DNA from: Antilocapra americana
Lineage: Eukaryota > Chordata > Mammalia > Artiodactyla > Antilocapridae
Assembly: GCA_007570785.1 (NCBI GenBank)
Contig: ML660211.1
Span: forward strand, 1,116,602 to 1,180,601
Length of the DNA: 64,000 bases
Reading direction: 5' to 3'
Shown here piece by piece: positions 1 to 11,668 of this stretch. The position numbers and the translations under genes are program-made. Each line of letters starts with the position of its first letter. Position 1 is the first letter of the stretch. The notes under the pieces were generated by a model, which saw only the letters and a list, made by a program, of their open reading frames with translations, did not search any database and had not been told where the DNA came from.

Positions 1-2199
1 CTCAGGATCTCGTCATAGATACACCATTTTCAGATTTGCTCCCTCTACGTGGGTAAGAGATTGTGATGGAGACTTCAGATCCTCTCAGCCTCATTTCCCC
101 AGGAAGGCATGAAACTTTTCCCAAGAGAAATAAAAAGGAAGAAACATGATGAGATTTCTTGTCACTGTGAAGGGCCCACTGACATTAGAAGTCTGTAGAG
201 GAACCATTAGCGCTCATTTTATTATCAGTCTCAAATTTATACAATCTTCACTTTAGGCACTTAAAAATACTATAAGTAGGACATATAAGAGGTGTGACTT
301 TTTGAATTATAGTGTGAACATGTTAAATTCTTATTAGAATATCTTCACTTGTTTCTTTAAGCATGGTATAGGGTAAAGGAAATTAACATTTTATTGTTGG
401 AAACCTAGCACTATGAAATGTGTCAGGTGGGGTCAAAATTTAATCACACTATTATTCAGATTTGCAAAGAAAACATAGCATCTGTATTTTTTCCATGACT
501 GATCTGATCATCTTTTTCTCACAACTCTCTACCTTTAGAAACGAAGAACTCTAAGCTTGCCGATTAATACTATGTCAGTATCTTCACACTTAAGTCATCT
601 ATGTTGTGAGTCAGCCAATTTAAAGTTCAACTTTTTCTCAGTCCTATTTTAAAGGCTTTGTTTAACAAAAAGAAGAGTCTTTGATTTTTGCCTCCACTCA
701 GTGTTTCTGACTCACCCCCCTCCTTCACCTCCTTAGACACAGCATCTGAGTGTATGGGAGGAGGGCCATTTATATAACCTCAAGTGAGGGGAATGAGTGA
801 GTTTTGAATTCTTGAGTGTTTTCCAGAATCTCAATGGCCACTCAAAGGTTATCTCTGTCTCATTCCAGAGATAGCGACAGTTAAGGCATTATGGTCACAA
901 CAGGTACCCTTAGAGATGTGACTTAAGACCAAAGGAGAGTTCGTGATGCATAGCACTGGCCTCTAGTCATCAAGTCAAGCAAGAAAGGCAGCCTCTTTAT
1001 CCTGACTCCAGTTCTCTGTAGCTGCTTAATGCTGCACAGGGAAACTGCATATCCTGTCAACATGTGCTGGTCACGGGAAAGCAGGAAAACCACCGCAGTC
1101 TGATCCACCTGCCGTATTACCAAACTCAAGGTCATAGAGGACACACCTGTACCTTCCTTCCAGTGTCCCACATGGAAAGCGGTCATCATCCTTTCTGACG
1201 CCACACCACCACCCCCACTTCCCATACTGGACACCCTCACTTCCCATAGCACATTCAGAGCTTTGGCTGAGAGATGTGTCCTAGGCATCCCTTTGCCTGC
1301 TTTCCCTCAGCACTGCTACTTCAGCCCCGAATCCACCTGGCTAGAAAGCAATGAAGTTTCCATGTATGATTTCTCTGGCAAGGATTTCTATCATATTTTT
1401 CATTTTCCTAGGTCATGCTCAACTTCAAAGGTGGCAAGGTCAACTTTTCCACACTAAGAGAAACTTAAGGATTATTCCATTTGACTCTCTTCTTAACAAA
1501 AGAGGAAATTCTTTCTATGAGCTGCATTTTAAGACCATTTTCATAAAACAATCACAACAGATCAACAACTTCTTTGTTCTTCATGTTAACAAAGTCAAGA
1601 TGCCATATATATCTCACACATATACATGCATATATATTCACATTTAATATTCTTGACTTACTGTGGAACTACTATTCTAATTTTAGACAGAAGCACAGAA
1701 AAGCACAGAAAGTTTTAGAATCTTGCCCAAGTTTCCTCACAGTTGATATAAAACTAAATTTTGAATTTCAAACCCACAGCTGTTTAGTTTCAAAGATGAC
1801 TCTTTCTACTCTAAAATGGAAACTTATCCACATAAAATGAACAATGTATCCAATGACTTTTTCTCCAAACACTGCTGGAAGGAACAGTTTGAAAACATCA
1901 TAGCTAAGAACAATATATGACACAGATATTAAGAAACAATTATATTATAACTTTGCAGACTTGTGTATACTTCAGTGGGTGGACACCTCTGAAATGAGGA
2001 GCCTGGAAGCAAAGTAGTGGCCTGTCATGCAGGACCCATTAATGTGCTCTTTCAACTGTGCTTAGAATTCTACTCAGACTGTTCTGCAGTCTTTAAACTT
2101 TTAAAGTCTTTTAAGTCATTAAACCTTTCTCCCCCTAAAGCCATTGCTTTTCAAATTGGTACATTTTCGAACAACCTTTATGTGTTTTGGTCACATCTT
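1..2199. other. Unique region without recognisable gene
   Basis: No gene or exon recognised. The one faint repeat is the MIR at 1683-1805. The longest open frame (923-1288, minus, 121 codons) has a low-complexity Gly/Ser stretch, no recognisable domain and no supporting context. I treat it as chance. Confidence 0.6.
1683..1805 (+). repeat. MIR SINE fragment (ancient)
   Basis: The order of motifs matches the second half of the MIR consensus: a GCACAGAA block, then CTTGCCCAAG, then a diverged CACAGCTG block, then TTTCAAACCCA and the final GACTCTTTC. It is strongly diverged, as expected for a pre-eutherian SINE. There is no sign of function. Confidence 0.55.
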
Positions 2200-2210
2200 G
2201 ACTTGTCTAT

Positions 2211-2778
2211 GCTGTTCATGGGGTTCTCAAGGCAAGAATACTGAAGTGGTTTGCCATTCCCTTCTTCAGCGGACCACATTCTGTCAGACCTCTCCACCAT
2301 GACCTGTCAACCAAGGTCCGTCTAGTCAAGCCTGTGGATTTTCCAGTGATCATGTATGGATGTGAGAGTTAGACTATAAAGAAAGCTGAGCACTGAAGAA
2401 CTGATGCTTTTGAACTGTGGTGTTGGAGAAGACTCTTGAGAGTCCCTTGGACTGCAAGGACATCCAACCAGTCAGTCCTAAAGGAGATCAGTCTTGGGTG
2501 TTCATTGGTAGGACTGATTTTGAAGCAGAAACTCAAATATTTTGGCCACCTCTTGTGAAGAGCTGACTCATTGGAAAAGACCCTGATGCTGGCAAAGATT
2601 GAAGGCAGGAGGAGAAGGGGACAACAGAGGATGAAATGGTTGGATGGCATCACCGACTCAATGTACATGGGTTTGGGTGGACTCCAGGAGTTGGTGATGG
2701 ACAGGGAGGACTTGCATGATGCAGTTCATGGGGATGCAAAGAGTTGGACACGACTGAGCGACTGAAATACACTGAACT
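2211..2778 (+). mobile_element. BovB LINE fragment with inverted 5' segment
   Basis: The forward part (about 2311-2778) is the BovB 3' end: the C-terminal part of ORF2, running into the terminal ACTGAACTGA-type tail. The first part (2211-2308) is BovB 5'-UTR sequence in the opposite orientation. Target-site duplications flank the whole unit: GACTTGTCTAT at 2200-2210 and GACTTGCCTAT at 2779-2789, 10 of 11 identical. An inverted 5' piece inside one pair of duplications is the classic result of twin priming during target-primed reverse transcription. About 1.9 kb of the element between the two segments is missing. It encodes nothing functional. Confidence 0.85.
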
Positions 2779-2789
2779 GACTTGCCTAT

Positions 2790-5700
2790 ATTATTATTTA
2801 GTATTTTTATTTAAATAAAAATTTTATATTTGAACAAATTTATTTTTAAGACAAATTATATATTACTACAATAAGGGAAATTGGTAGAACTTAAAATAAA
2901 TAGATGACAATAAATATAAATACAAAAAATGTATGCCATTTTAAAAGTTTAAAAAATAACAAGTAATAATGCAATTTCTTAAATGCAAACATTTTTAAAT
3001 GAGAAGAATGTAGCTGAATAATCAGCTGTACATTTATATTTGCTTGAACATAATCATATTAAAGATATGGTAGTCTTACACTCCTAAGAATATTCTACTT
3101 TAAAATTTTGGTCTTAACAAGAAACTTAACCTAGAGGAATTACTGGATTTGAGACACAAATTTGATCTATTTATAATCTCTTCTTCCATTTGTATTACCC
3201 CTATTTTCCATACCACTGAATCTACAGATCTGCACCAGAGCCTGTTGAATGCCTGAGTTCATGGCTAAGAAGAGAATCTTGCTCGTACAAAAGGGTACAC
3301 TCTCGGTGCCCAGACCACATAAAAACAACACCAGATGTCTGAGCAAGGCTTCTACCTGGCTGCTTCACTGTGTTTCATGACTACTGGAGCATAAGAGTGG
3401 AGAACAGATTCTTGATTAGACGAGAAACACAGCCGTAATTTGGGTGGAGGATGATACATGTAAGTTGAAGTCTGTGAGTGCCTTATTGTGATAATTCTTT
3501 TGCAGTATATATGTATAGTAAAGCATCACATTGTACATGTTAAACTTGCCTGATGTTACATATCAATTATACAGCAATAAAGCTGGAAGAATACTTCCAG
3601 TTTTTAGCTGATATTGTAATGCAATATACAATATGTGTATATTGGACATAGAACTAGTAAAACTTAAATGTCTGTCATACTACACAAGATTATTTTGCCC
3701 ACCATCTGTGCTGTGCTTAGCCCAAGTAAAACCTACTGATCAAGATTGTAAACGGGTGGACAATTAGTTTCAAGATGTGTGTATTCGTGTGAGACTGGTG
3801 GTGGGGAGATACAGCTGTGTTCATGGACCTATGGGTTTGCATAGTTAAACTGGTTCCATTTGAATCAGGGAGAAAGTTTACTCTCTGCCTCACAGTCATT
3901 GTATCACAGGTGTCGAAGGGAATTGAACTCGGCATAACAAAGCCCACCCTGGAATGTTCTTTTGGCCATGGAGTGCTACGCCTCACTGTGGACAGACCGT
4001 CTGCAGCCAACCCTCACTCACACAACCTCCCACGTTCCAGAGCAGGGTAAACTGAGCCATTCTGACCTTAGGATACATAATACTAGTTGCTGGGAAGAGG
4101 AAATAAAATGGATCCTAGCACAAACCCTCAAGCCAAAGAAAGGGTTTTTTGCCCATATCAAGTGAGATAAAAATCTGGGGAGAAATGAGCCTAAAGGGGT
4201 ATGAGAATACCTATGGAATACCTATCAGGGGTACAACCTATGGAATGTTTAACACGCTTTTCACCTCAGTTAGTCTTATACATAACATAGAGTCTAAACA
4301 AATCATCTTCTTCTAAATCATAATTTTTAAATTATCCCCCAAGTTTGCAGTAAAGCTGAGTAGCTGTGTGCTATTGTAGAAAAGTAAAATCTACAAATGG
4401 CCTGGCTTGGGTAAATATGATCATTATTTGATCACCCACTGACACTTTCTTGAAGAAACAAAGGGGATTATAGTCCAGGCATCCAACCAAAGGCAAGATG
4501 GGGAAAACTGGGATGAGTGGAGAATGCCTTTTGACATAAAAGTAGAGCTTCCCAGTGCTCAGATGCTGCCCATACTTTCCATCCATAAAGGATGAAAGAG
4601 ACCCTGGAAGAAGGGAGTTGTGGAATTAGAGGAGATGTCTGCAATAGTCCTGATAACTAATCTTTTAAGTTTACAGTACAATAAAGATGCTTCGGCTCCT
4701 ATCTTTTTTAATAAGAAGCAAATTATTAATCTGCTCTATGTTCTCTTCCAGGTCAAATGTGTTGGCTCTAACATGCAATCAGGCTTTACTACCTGTTTTT
4801 AATACATTCTCTTTGGTTTTTACATCTTTGTAAACAAGGAACAGATCTGTGTGCACAGAAGCTAAATATACTTGAGATTGACTTATAATTGGAGGCTGAT
4901 AATTTGGAAAAGAAATCCCTCATACTCATTCAAAATTATGAGACATTTTAATGATTGTCTGAACTCTTGAAAGTCAAAGAGATTCAAGACTGTACATCAT
5001 GAAAAAAAGGAGGTGACAGTCAATGAATTTTTACATAATTTTGATTCAGCATTTAGAATCTACATATCCCTAGTAGACTTAAGTGAAAAATTAACTCAAT
5101 ATATCATTTTAATGAATTTATATCTATAATTGTGTATATATATGTTGATTACTAATTATAAACTTTATATATGACACAATGTAGATGTAATATGTAAATT
5201 CAATTTTTATTCAGTCAGTGCAAACACAACTAAATTCCTGAGTTATCAAGAGAACAAAGAGTTGCACTAGGCATTTTATTTTCCTTAGCTTTCAGGTGTT
5301 AAGAGTTCAAATGTGAACTTCAAGTAAACTGTGAATAAATTTTTAATAAACTTTTGATTTATAAATTAAATACTGAATTTATCTGGGTAAAATAAGGGAT
5401 TCAGAATTATACAAAGACCTCTCTAGTAGTCCCACTCTTCTATGGGAATTATACTAAGAATACACATCAAGATACCTATACAGACAGAAACAACCCACAC
5501 ATCCCCTTACCATCTCTTCTTACCCACCTACAACCATAGACTTCTCTGAGCAACACAATCTACTCTGCTCACCTTTCTTGTATCCACAAGTCTTTGGTCA
5601 CCAAGAAGAAGCAGCCACCATGGTGTCACAGTAGAAGAAAAAAACATGAATTGTTAAAAAATGTATAGGTGCTGAGTTTAGGCTAGAGCGAGGGTTGAGA

Positions 5701-6089
5701 ACTCTCAGGAGCCCAGATATATGAGGTGTTTGAACTCATTCTCCAGCTTTCTCCAGGTGCTCCACTGATGATTCTGAGAAAGACAGGGAAAAAGGCAGTA
5801 CAAAAGAGTGCCTCCTTCCCTCTATATCGTAAAAAACACAAACTCCCCAACATTTCCTTGGTCCTTCTTACATACCATGCAAAACCAATAAGCCACTAAG
5901 AGAAAGTCAGGGATACCCATATTCCGTGGTCCCAGAGAAAAAGCCACTGCCTCCTGTGGGGGAATAAAATTAAAAGCTTTCTAATGTTGGGGTGGGCCAG
6001 CAGATCCAGGCAAAGGACCACTGAAGCCAGGCAAATAGGACAAACAAAAGATGTCAGGCTCAGATATATCTGAGCCAAAGGATCTTTCT
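2790..6089. other. AT-rich unique region
   Basis: No gene recognised. It contains an L1-like 3' tail (3480-3595). Open frames here are short (under 100 codons), overlap on both strands and show no domain. The rest is AT-rich sequence with no repeat I can name. Confidence 0.6.
3480..3595 (+). repeat. Old L1 3'-end fragment
   Basis: The stretch ending in ATCAATTATACAGCAATAAA followed by GCTGG matches the common end of mammalian L1 3' UTRs, where an ATTATAtCTCAATAAAGCTGG-type motif precedes the poly(A). The upstream ATTGTACATGTTAAA also fits. The fragment is short and diverged, so the subfamily is not assignable. Confidence 0.5.
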
Positions 6090-7215
6090 AAGAACATAAA
6101 GTACTCTGACTATTCAACTCAATAATAAGATCATCAACCCAGTTAAAATAATGGTCAAGAATATATGAACAGATAAATCAACAGATAAGATATGTTAATG
6201 GCAAATAAGCACACAGAAAGATAAGCATCATCATTAGTTATTTTAAAAATGCAATAAGATACACTATCTGCCTACTGGAATGGATATTTTTAACAACTAA
6301 AAATATCAATATAAGGATTTGAGCCAGTGAACACTTCATAAATAGCAGCAGGAATTTAAAATGGTGTAACCATTTTGAAAAGTTCTGCAATTTCTTATAA
6401 TATTAAACTTATTCTCACCATAAAATGTGCAATCCTGTTCCTACATAGTTATCTTAAAAAATGAAAATTTATATCCACACACAAAGGTCTATTTGAAAAT
6501 ATTTACAGAAAATACATTTCATAATTGCCTTAAACTAGAAACAACACATATGTCTATGGTCAATGCATAAACATTGTAATATATCTGCACCATAATATTT
6601 ATTCAGCAATAAAAAGGAACAAACTATTGAATATATTCAAATACGTCGAATAGAATTATTGAGTATATTTCAAAAACACTAAGCTGAGTGGAATGTTATA
6701 AAGAAAGCACTATCAAACTTATAATTCCACTAATAAGACATCATGGAAAAGGCAAAACTGCAAGGACATAGTCAGATTGGTACAGACTGGGAATAGTGAC
6801 GGGGTACATTTTGACTGCAAAGTGGCATAAAAGGACAACTTGTTGTGGGTGAAACTTTCTATAGTTTGATTATAGTAACTTTATCACTCTATACATTTGT
6901 CATGTTTCACTGAGCTATACACGTAAAAAGGGTGACATTTCTTTCCTTACCTGCCTGAGTAATATTCCATTGTATATATGTACCAAATCTTTTATGACTC
7001 TGGGAGTTCAGCTTGGTGCCCTGTGATGACATGGAGGGGTGGGATTGGGCTTGGGGGAGGGAGGTTCCAGAAGGAGGGGATCTGTGTATACATATGACAA
7101 TGCTCTACAGCAGAAACTAAAATAACACTGTAAAGCAACTATACTCCAATTTTTAAAAAAATTATAAAGGGTGAAATTTTTATATAAATTATACCTCAAT
7201 AAACTGGAAACTAAA
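6090..7215 (+). mobile_element. Old L1 (L1M-type) 3' end, split by a younger L1
   Basis: From about 6090 the sequence follows the end of mammalian L1 ORF2 and its 3' UTR: a block on one-codon-diverged AACAGATAAATCAACAGATA, then an AAATGGTGTAACCATTTTG block, then ATTCAGCAATAAAAAGGAAC. It resumes at 7166 and finishes with ATTATACCTCAATAAACTGG. The reading frame is destroyed by substitutions and indels. A younger L1-BT piece sits at 6941-7165, which makes this element the older one. Confidence 0.75.
6941..7165 (+). mobile_element. L1-BT 3'-end insertion, nested
   Basis: It has the typical ruminant L1-BT 3' UTR: TTCAGCTTGGTGCCCTGTGA, a GGGGTGGG G-rich tract, CTACAGCAGAAACTAAAATA, TGTAAAGCAACTATACTCCA and a short A-rich tail. 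Target-site duplications AAAGGGTGACATTT (6927-6940) and AAAGGGTGAAATTT (7166-7179), 13 of 14 identical, flank it and rejoin the older L1 on both sides. It is 5'-truncated to about 225 bases. Confidence 0.85.
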
Positions 7216-7469
7216 AATTGAAAAAGTAGTTTATGGAACCAGAGCAGAGAATAGTCCTTCAGATATTGGTAAGAATACCCACAGAAATCCAAAAGCCTGA
7301 AAATAAGGCACATTTTAATGTTTCAGTGAATCCAGTGTGGCTGGAAAATGGAGCCTGAAGGTAGAAAAAGTGAGAGAAAATTTGAAAGTGTGAGCAGAAC
7401 ATCAGAATGAGGGACCTTATACACCACTTTAAGAAACTTGGAATTTCATATATGGCATTGGAGTTATTA

Positions 7470-7661
7470 GTTCAGTTCAGTTGCTTAGCCATGTCTGACT
7501 CTTTGCAACGCCATGGACTGCAGCACGCCAGGCTTCCCTGTCCATCACCATTTCCCAGAGTTTACTCAAACTCATGTCCATTGAGTCAGTGATGCCATCC
7601 AACCATCTAATCCGCTGTTGTCCCCTTCTCCTCCTGCCTTCAGTCTTTCCCAGCATCAGGA
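7470..7661 (-). mobile_element. BovB 3'-end fragment
   Basis: It begins with the reverse complement of the BovB tail (TTCAGTTCAGTTGC) and continues through the last ~190 bases of the ORF2/3' end as far as CCCAGCATCAGG. It is strongly 5'-truncated and has no coding value. Possible target-site duplications around GGAGTTAT are too short to be decisive. Confidence 0.85.
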
Positions 7662-8787
7662 AATACAGTTATACTCATATGCCTTATCAGGAATGGAGTT
7701 ATATTCAAACAAAAAAATATGAAATAATCTAAATTTGAGAAGAGTCCCTTAGATTGAAACATAGGAATAAATTTAGGAACTCAATACTGAGTTGTGAGGA
7801 CCTGTGTAATAAAAAGTTTGACTCCATTTCTGATGTTCAACCACTGACAACCTTAAGATCCCTGTTTTTCTCACAAGTGGGCAACTTGAGCCAGTTCATT
7901 TCCTCTGCCTGGTGTCAGCAAGAAGTACAAACCAGCAAAGCAAACTGAACTCTTGTATGGAACCATTCCTCCAGCCTCACCCCTCAAAGACAACAAACTT
8001 CACATCAATCTCCTCCCCCTGCTCCCTGAAGCCATGTTTGTACCCATCTTGGAACCTGGGTTTCTCTCCTTAGAAGTCCCATTAAGTGGGCACAACCCTT
8101 TTAGCGTCCTATTGGCACGCCTGCAGTATCTTCAGTCTGTATATTTAAACCAAATGTTGACTAGGGGTTTGATTGTGCCTTCCACAAAGTAACGAAAAAA
8201 TAGCTAAAGGTAGTTGCCTTCCAAGTGCCTGGAATAAATATGGGGGGAGTTGCAGGTGGGGGCAGTAGGGTGGGGAATAGAGAACTTAGTCCAGAGATGC
8301 TGAAGAAACAGAGTGGAATAAACCTCAAGGCTTATGACAGAGAGAACTTGCAGTAATGTTTTGGGCTTAAACATCAGGGTATATCATGGTTGTATTTACA
8401 GATATAAAGGATGAGGAGCATGGCAATATTTAGTTTTGTATTTATATATTGATTGTAAGGGGCCCATGAAAGATCTAAAGGGAGATGTTTAAGATAGAAG
8501 TTAATTGTATATTAGGATCTGTAACTAACAGTGTAATAGCCAAGACTTTAAAACTCCATCTCTGGCCATTCCTCAGTTATATCCGTCCATCACCCTTTCT
8601 TTGGTCCAGATCCTTAAGAATCTTAACACACATTCTGTCTTTGAGAATGTTGATTCCTATGGTCTTATTTCTAATCTTTCATATCACAGCTTGAATAAAA
8701 TCTCATAAGGAAACTTTTTCTTATAAAGTTGTATATCTTTCATCATCCTTTTTATTTACTTTAAAATATTTATCTTAATTCCTAGTT
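7662..8787. other. Unique region
   Basis: No gene recognised. Open frames at 7754-7948, 7953-8192 and 8485-8694 are short and without recognisable domains. I see no clear repeat. Confidence 0.55.
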
Positions 8788-10219
8788 GGGTCAGCAGTGG
8801 CTTGCCGTGGGGTTGGGGACCCTGACATAAGTAGTCCTGGGAGGTGCACCCTGCTGGCATAAGTTCTTTTGCAGTAGGTCGTTATTAGCCCTACCATAGT
8901 TTGGCCGTAGGTCAAACTACAAGGAGGTGACACAGCCCCACCCAACAACAGAAGATTCAGTTAATGATTTACGGAGCATGGCCTTGCCCACCAGAGCAAG
9001 ACCCAGTTTTCCCCGCAGCCAGTAGCTCCCATAAGGAAGCTTGTGCAAGGCTCCTACCCTCATCCACTAGAGAGCAGACAGAATGAAAACCACAGTCACA
9101 GAGAATGAACCAAAATAATCAAATGGATCACAGCTTGGTGTAACTTAATGATATGAGCCATGTCATGTAGAGCCACCTACAACACACGGGTCATGGTGGA
9201 GAGTTCTGTCAAAACATGGTCTACTGAAGTAGGGAAGGGCAAACTACTTCAGCATTCTGCCTTGAGAACCCCATGAAGAGTATGAAAAGGCAAAAAATAT
9301 GACACTTAAAGATGGACCCATAGGTCGGTAGGTGTCCAATATGCTACTAGAGAAATAGCTCCAGCAGGAATGAAGAGGCTGAGCCAAAGCAGAAACAATG
9401 CCCAGCTGTGGTGATGTGTGTGGTGGCAAAAATAAAGTCCAATGCTGTAAAGAACAAGATTGCATAAGAACCTGGAATGTTAGGTCCATGAATCAAGCAA
9501 GGCAAATTGGAAGTGGTCAAACAGGAAATGGCAAGAGTGAACTTCAACAGTTTGGGAATTGGTAAATTAAAATGGATAGGAATGGGCAAATTTAATTTAG
9601 ATGACCATTATATCAACAACTGTGGGCAAGAATCGCTTAGAAAACATGGTCAACAAAAGAGTCCAAAATGCAGTTCTTGGGTGCAGTCTCAAAAATGACA
9701 GAATGATCTCTGCTCTTTTCCAAGGCAAACCATTCAAAATTACAGTAATCCAAATCTATGCCCTAACCATTAATGCTGAGAAAGTGAAGTTGAACAATTC
9801 TATGAAAATCTAGAACGCTTTCTACAATTAACACGAAAAAAAAAAAAAAAAAACACTTCTTTACCTCACAAGGGATGGGAATACAAAAGAAGGAAGTCAA
9901 AAGATACCTGGAGTAACAGGCAAGTCTGGCCTTGCAGTACAAAATGAAGCAGAGTAAAAGCTAACAGAATTTTGCCAAGAGAACACACTGCTCATAACAA
10001 ATCCTCTACTCCAACAACACAAAAGACGAATCTGCACATGAACACCACAAGATGGTCAATACAAAATTGGATTAATTACATTATTTGTAGCCGAAGATGG
10101 AGAAGCTTATAGAGAGCTTATATGAGACCAGGAGCTGACTGTGACTCAGATTATTAACTCCTTTTGACAGAATTCAGACATAAATTAAAGAAAGTAGGGA
10201 AAACCACTGAACCGTTCAG
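8788..10219 (+). mobile_element. BovB 5' part: 5' UTR and endonuclease region
   Basis: It matches the BovB 5' UTR (CAGCAGTGGCTTGCC onward, including GCCCACCAGAGCAAGACCC), then the AP-endonuclease-coding part of ORF2. That part includes a recognisable GATGACCATTATAT block and an AACAAAAGAGTCC block. The frame is broken many times, and a run of about 17 A residues (9836-9854) replaces a normal A-rich site. The match stops at the consensus block GAAAACCACT...TTCAG, just before the EN-RT linker, where an oppositely oriented BovB begins. It may be the 5' half of the same copy as 11077-11668. Confidence 0.85.
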
Positions 10220-11076
10220 TTCAGTCGCTCAGTCATGTCCGATTCTTTGTGACCCCATGGACTGCAGCATGCCAGGCCACCCAGTCCATCACCAACTTCC
10301 GGAGTGTACTCAAACTCATGTCCATTGAGTCAGTGATGCCATCCAACCATATCCTCCTCTGTTGTCCCCTTCTCTCCCAGCTTCAATCTTTCCCAGGACC
10401 AGGGTCTTTTCAAATGAGTCAATTCTTTGCATCAGGTGGCCAAAGTATTGGAATTTCAGCTTCAGCATCAGTCCTTCCAATGAATACCCAGGACTGATCT
10501 CCTTTAAGATAGACTGGTTGGATCTCCTTGCAGTTCAAGGGACCCTCAAGAGTCTTCTCCAACACCACAGTTCAAAAGCATCAATTATTTGGCACTCAGC
10601 TTTCTTTATAGTCCAATTCTCACATCCATACTTGACTACTGAAAAAACCATAGCCTTGACTAGACAGATCTTTGTTAGCAAAATAATGTCTCTGCTTTTC
10701 AATATGCTGTATAGGTTGGTCATAACTTTCCTTCCAAGAAGTAAGCGTCTTTTAATTTCATGGCTGCAATCACAATCTGCAGTGATTTTGGAGCCCCCCA
10801 AAATAAAGTCAGTCACTGTTTCCACCGTTTCCCCATTTATTTGCCATGAAGTGATGGGACCAGATGCTATGATCTTAGTTTTCTGAATGTTGAGCCTTAA
10901 GCCAACTTTTTCACTCTCCTCTTTCACCTTCATCAAGAGACTTTTTAGTTCCTCTTCACTTTCTGCCATAAGGATGGTGTCACCTGCATATCTGAGGTTA
11001 TTGATATTTCTACTGGCAATCTTGATTCCAGCTTATGCTTCTTCCAGCCCAGTATTTCTCTTGATATACTTTGCAT
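10220..11076 (-). mobile_element. BovB 3' half, inverted relative to neighbours
   Basis: It reads on the minus strand from the BovB tail (TTCAGTCGCTCAGTCATG) through the 3' end of ORF2 to the sequence just downstream of the RT active-site region. It contains a 144-codon open stretch (10535-10969). The inner end at about 11076 abuts a plus-strand BovB copy with no unique DNA between them. I found no target-site duplication, so whether this is an insertion into 8788-11668 or a rearrangement is open. Confidence 0.85.
10535..10969 (-). pseudogene. BovB ORF2 C-terminal fragment (144 codons open)
   Basis: This is a remnant of the BovB reverse-transcriptase polyprotein, downstream of the polymerase active site. 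Recognisable blocks, in order, are SEEELKSLLMKVKEESEKVG, LNIQKTKI, GPITSWQINGETVE, KITADCDCSHEIKRRLLLGR, the SRDI..LTKICLVKAMVF block and FELWCWRRLLRVP. The first ATG is an internal methionine that falls at the usual MAESEEEL position. The catalytic palm is outside the open stretch, so no enzyme activity is expected. It is the best-preserved BovB coding stretch near the mosaic. Confidence 0.75.
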
Positions 11077-11668
11077 TTATTTCCTTGGGCTCCAAAATTA
11101 CTGTAGATGGTGACTGCAGCCATGAAATTAAAAGACACTTCCTCCTTGGAAGCAAAGCAAACACATACCTAGACAGTATATTAAAAAGCAGAGACATTAC
11201 TTTGCCAACAAAGGTCTGTCTAGTCAAAGCTATGGTTTTTCCAGTAGTCCTGTACAGATGTGAGAGTTGAACCATAAAGAAAGCTGAGCACTGAAGAATT
11301 GATGCTTTTGAAATGTGGTGCTATAGAAGAGTGTTGAGAGTCCCTTGGATCACTAGAGAATCAAACTAGTCAATCCTAAGGGAAATCAGTCCCAACGATT
11401 AATTGGAAGAACTGATGTTGAAAATGAAGCTCCAATATTTGGCTACCTGATGCTAACAGCTGGCACATTGGAAAAGACCCTGATGCTGGGAAAGATTGAG
11501 GACAGCAGGAGAAGGGGACAAAAGAGGATGAGATGTTTGGATGGCGTCACCAATTCAAAGAACATGAGTTTGAGGAAACTCTGTGAGTTAGTAAAGGACA
11601 GGGAAGCCTGGTGGGCTGTATAGTTCATGGGGGACACAAAGTGTCAGGTACAACTGAGCAACTCAACA
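11077..11668 (+). mobile_element. BovB 3' end
   Basis: It begins inside the TTATTTCCTTGGGCTCC block of ORF2 and runs through TGACTGCAGCCATGAAATTA, ATGCTTTTGAAATGTGGTG and the terminal ACTGAGCAACT tail. It is the inverse copy of most of 10220-10811. A 127-codon open frame (10887-11270) crosses the junction between the two orientations and is not a natural protein. Confidence 0.85.

Noticed and set aside
923..1288. 121-codon minus-strand open frame in unique DNA
   Set aside because: No recognisable domain, no splice or promoter context, and a length that can occur by chance in 64 kb.
10362..10886. 174-codon plus-strand open frame
   Set aside because: It is the antisense of the BovB ORF2 C-terminus. 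The sense reading (10535-10969, minus) is the natural one.
10887..11270. 127-codon open frame crossing two BovB orientations
   Set aside because: It joins antisense and sense BovB sequence across the 11076 junction, so it is not a natural protein.
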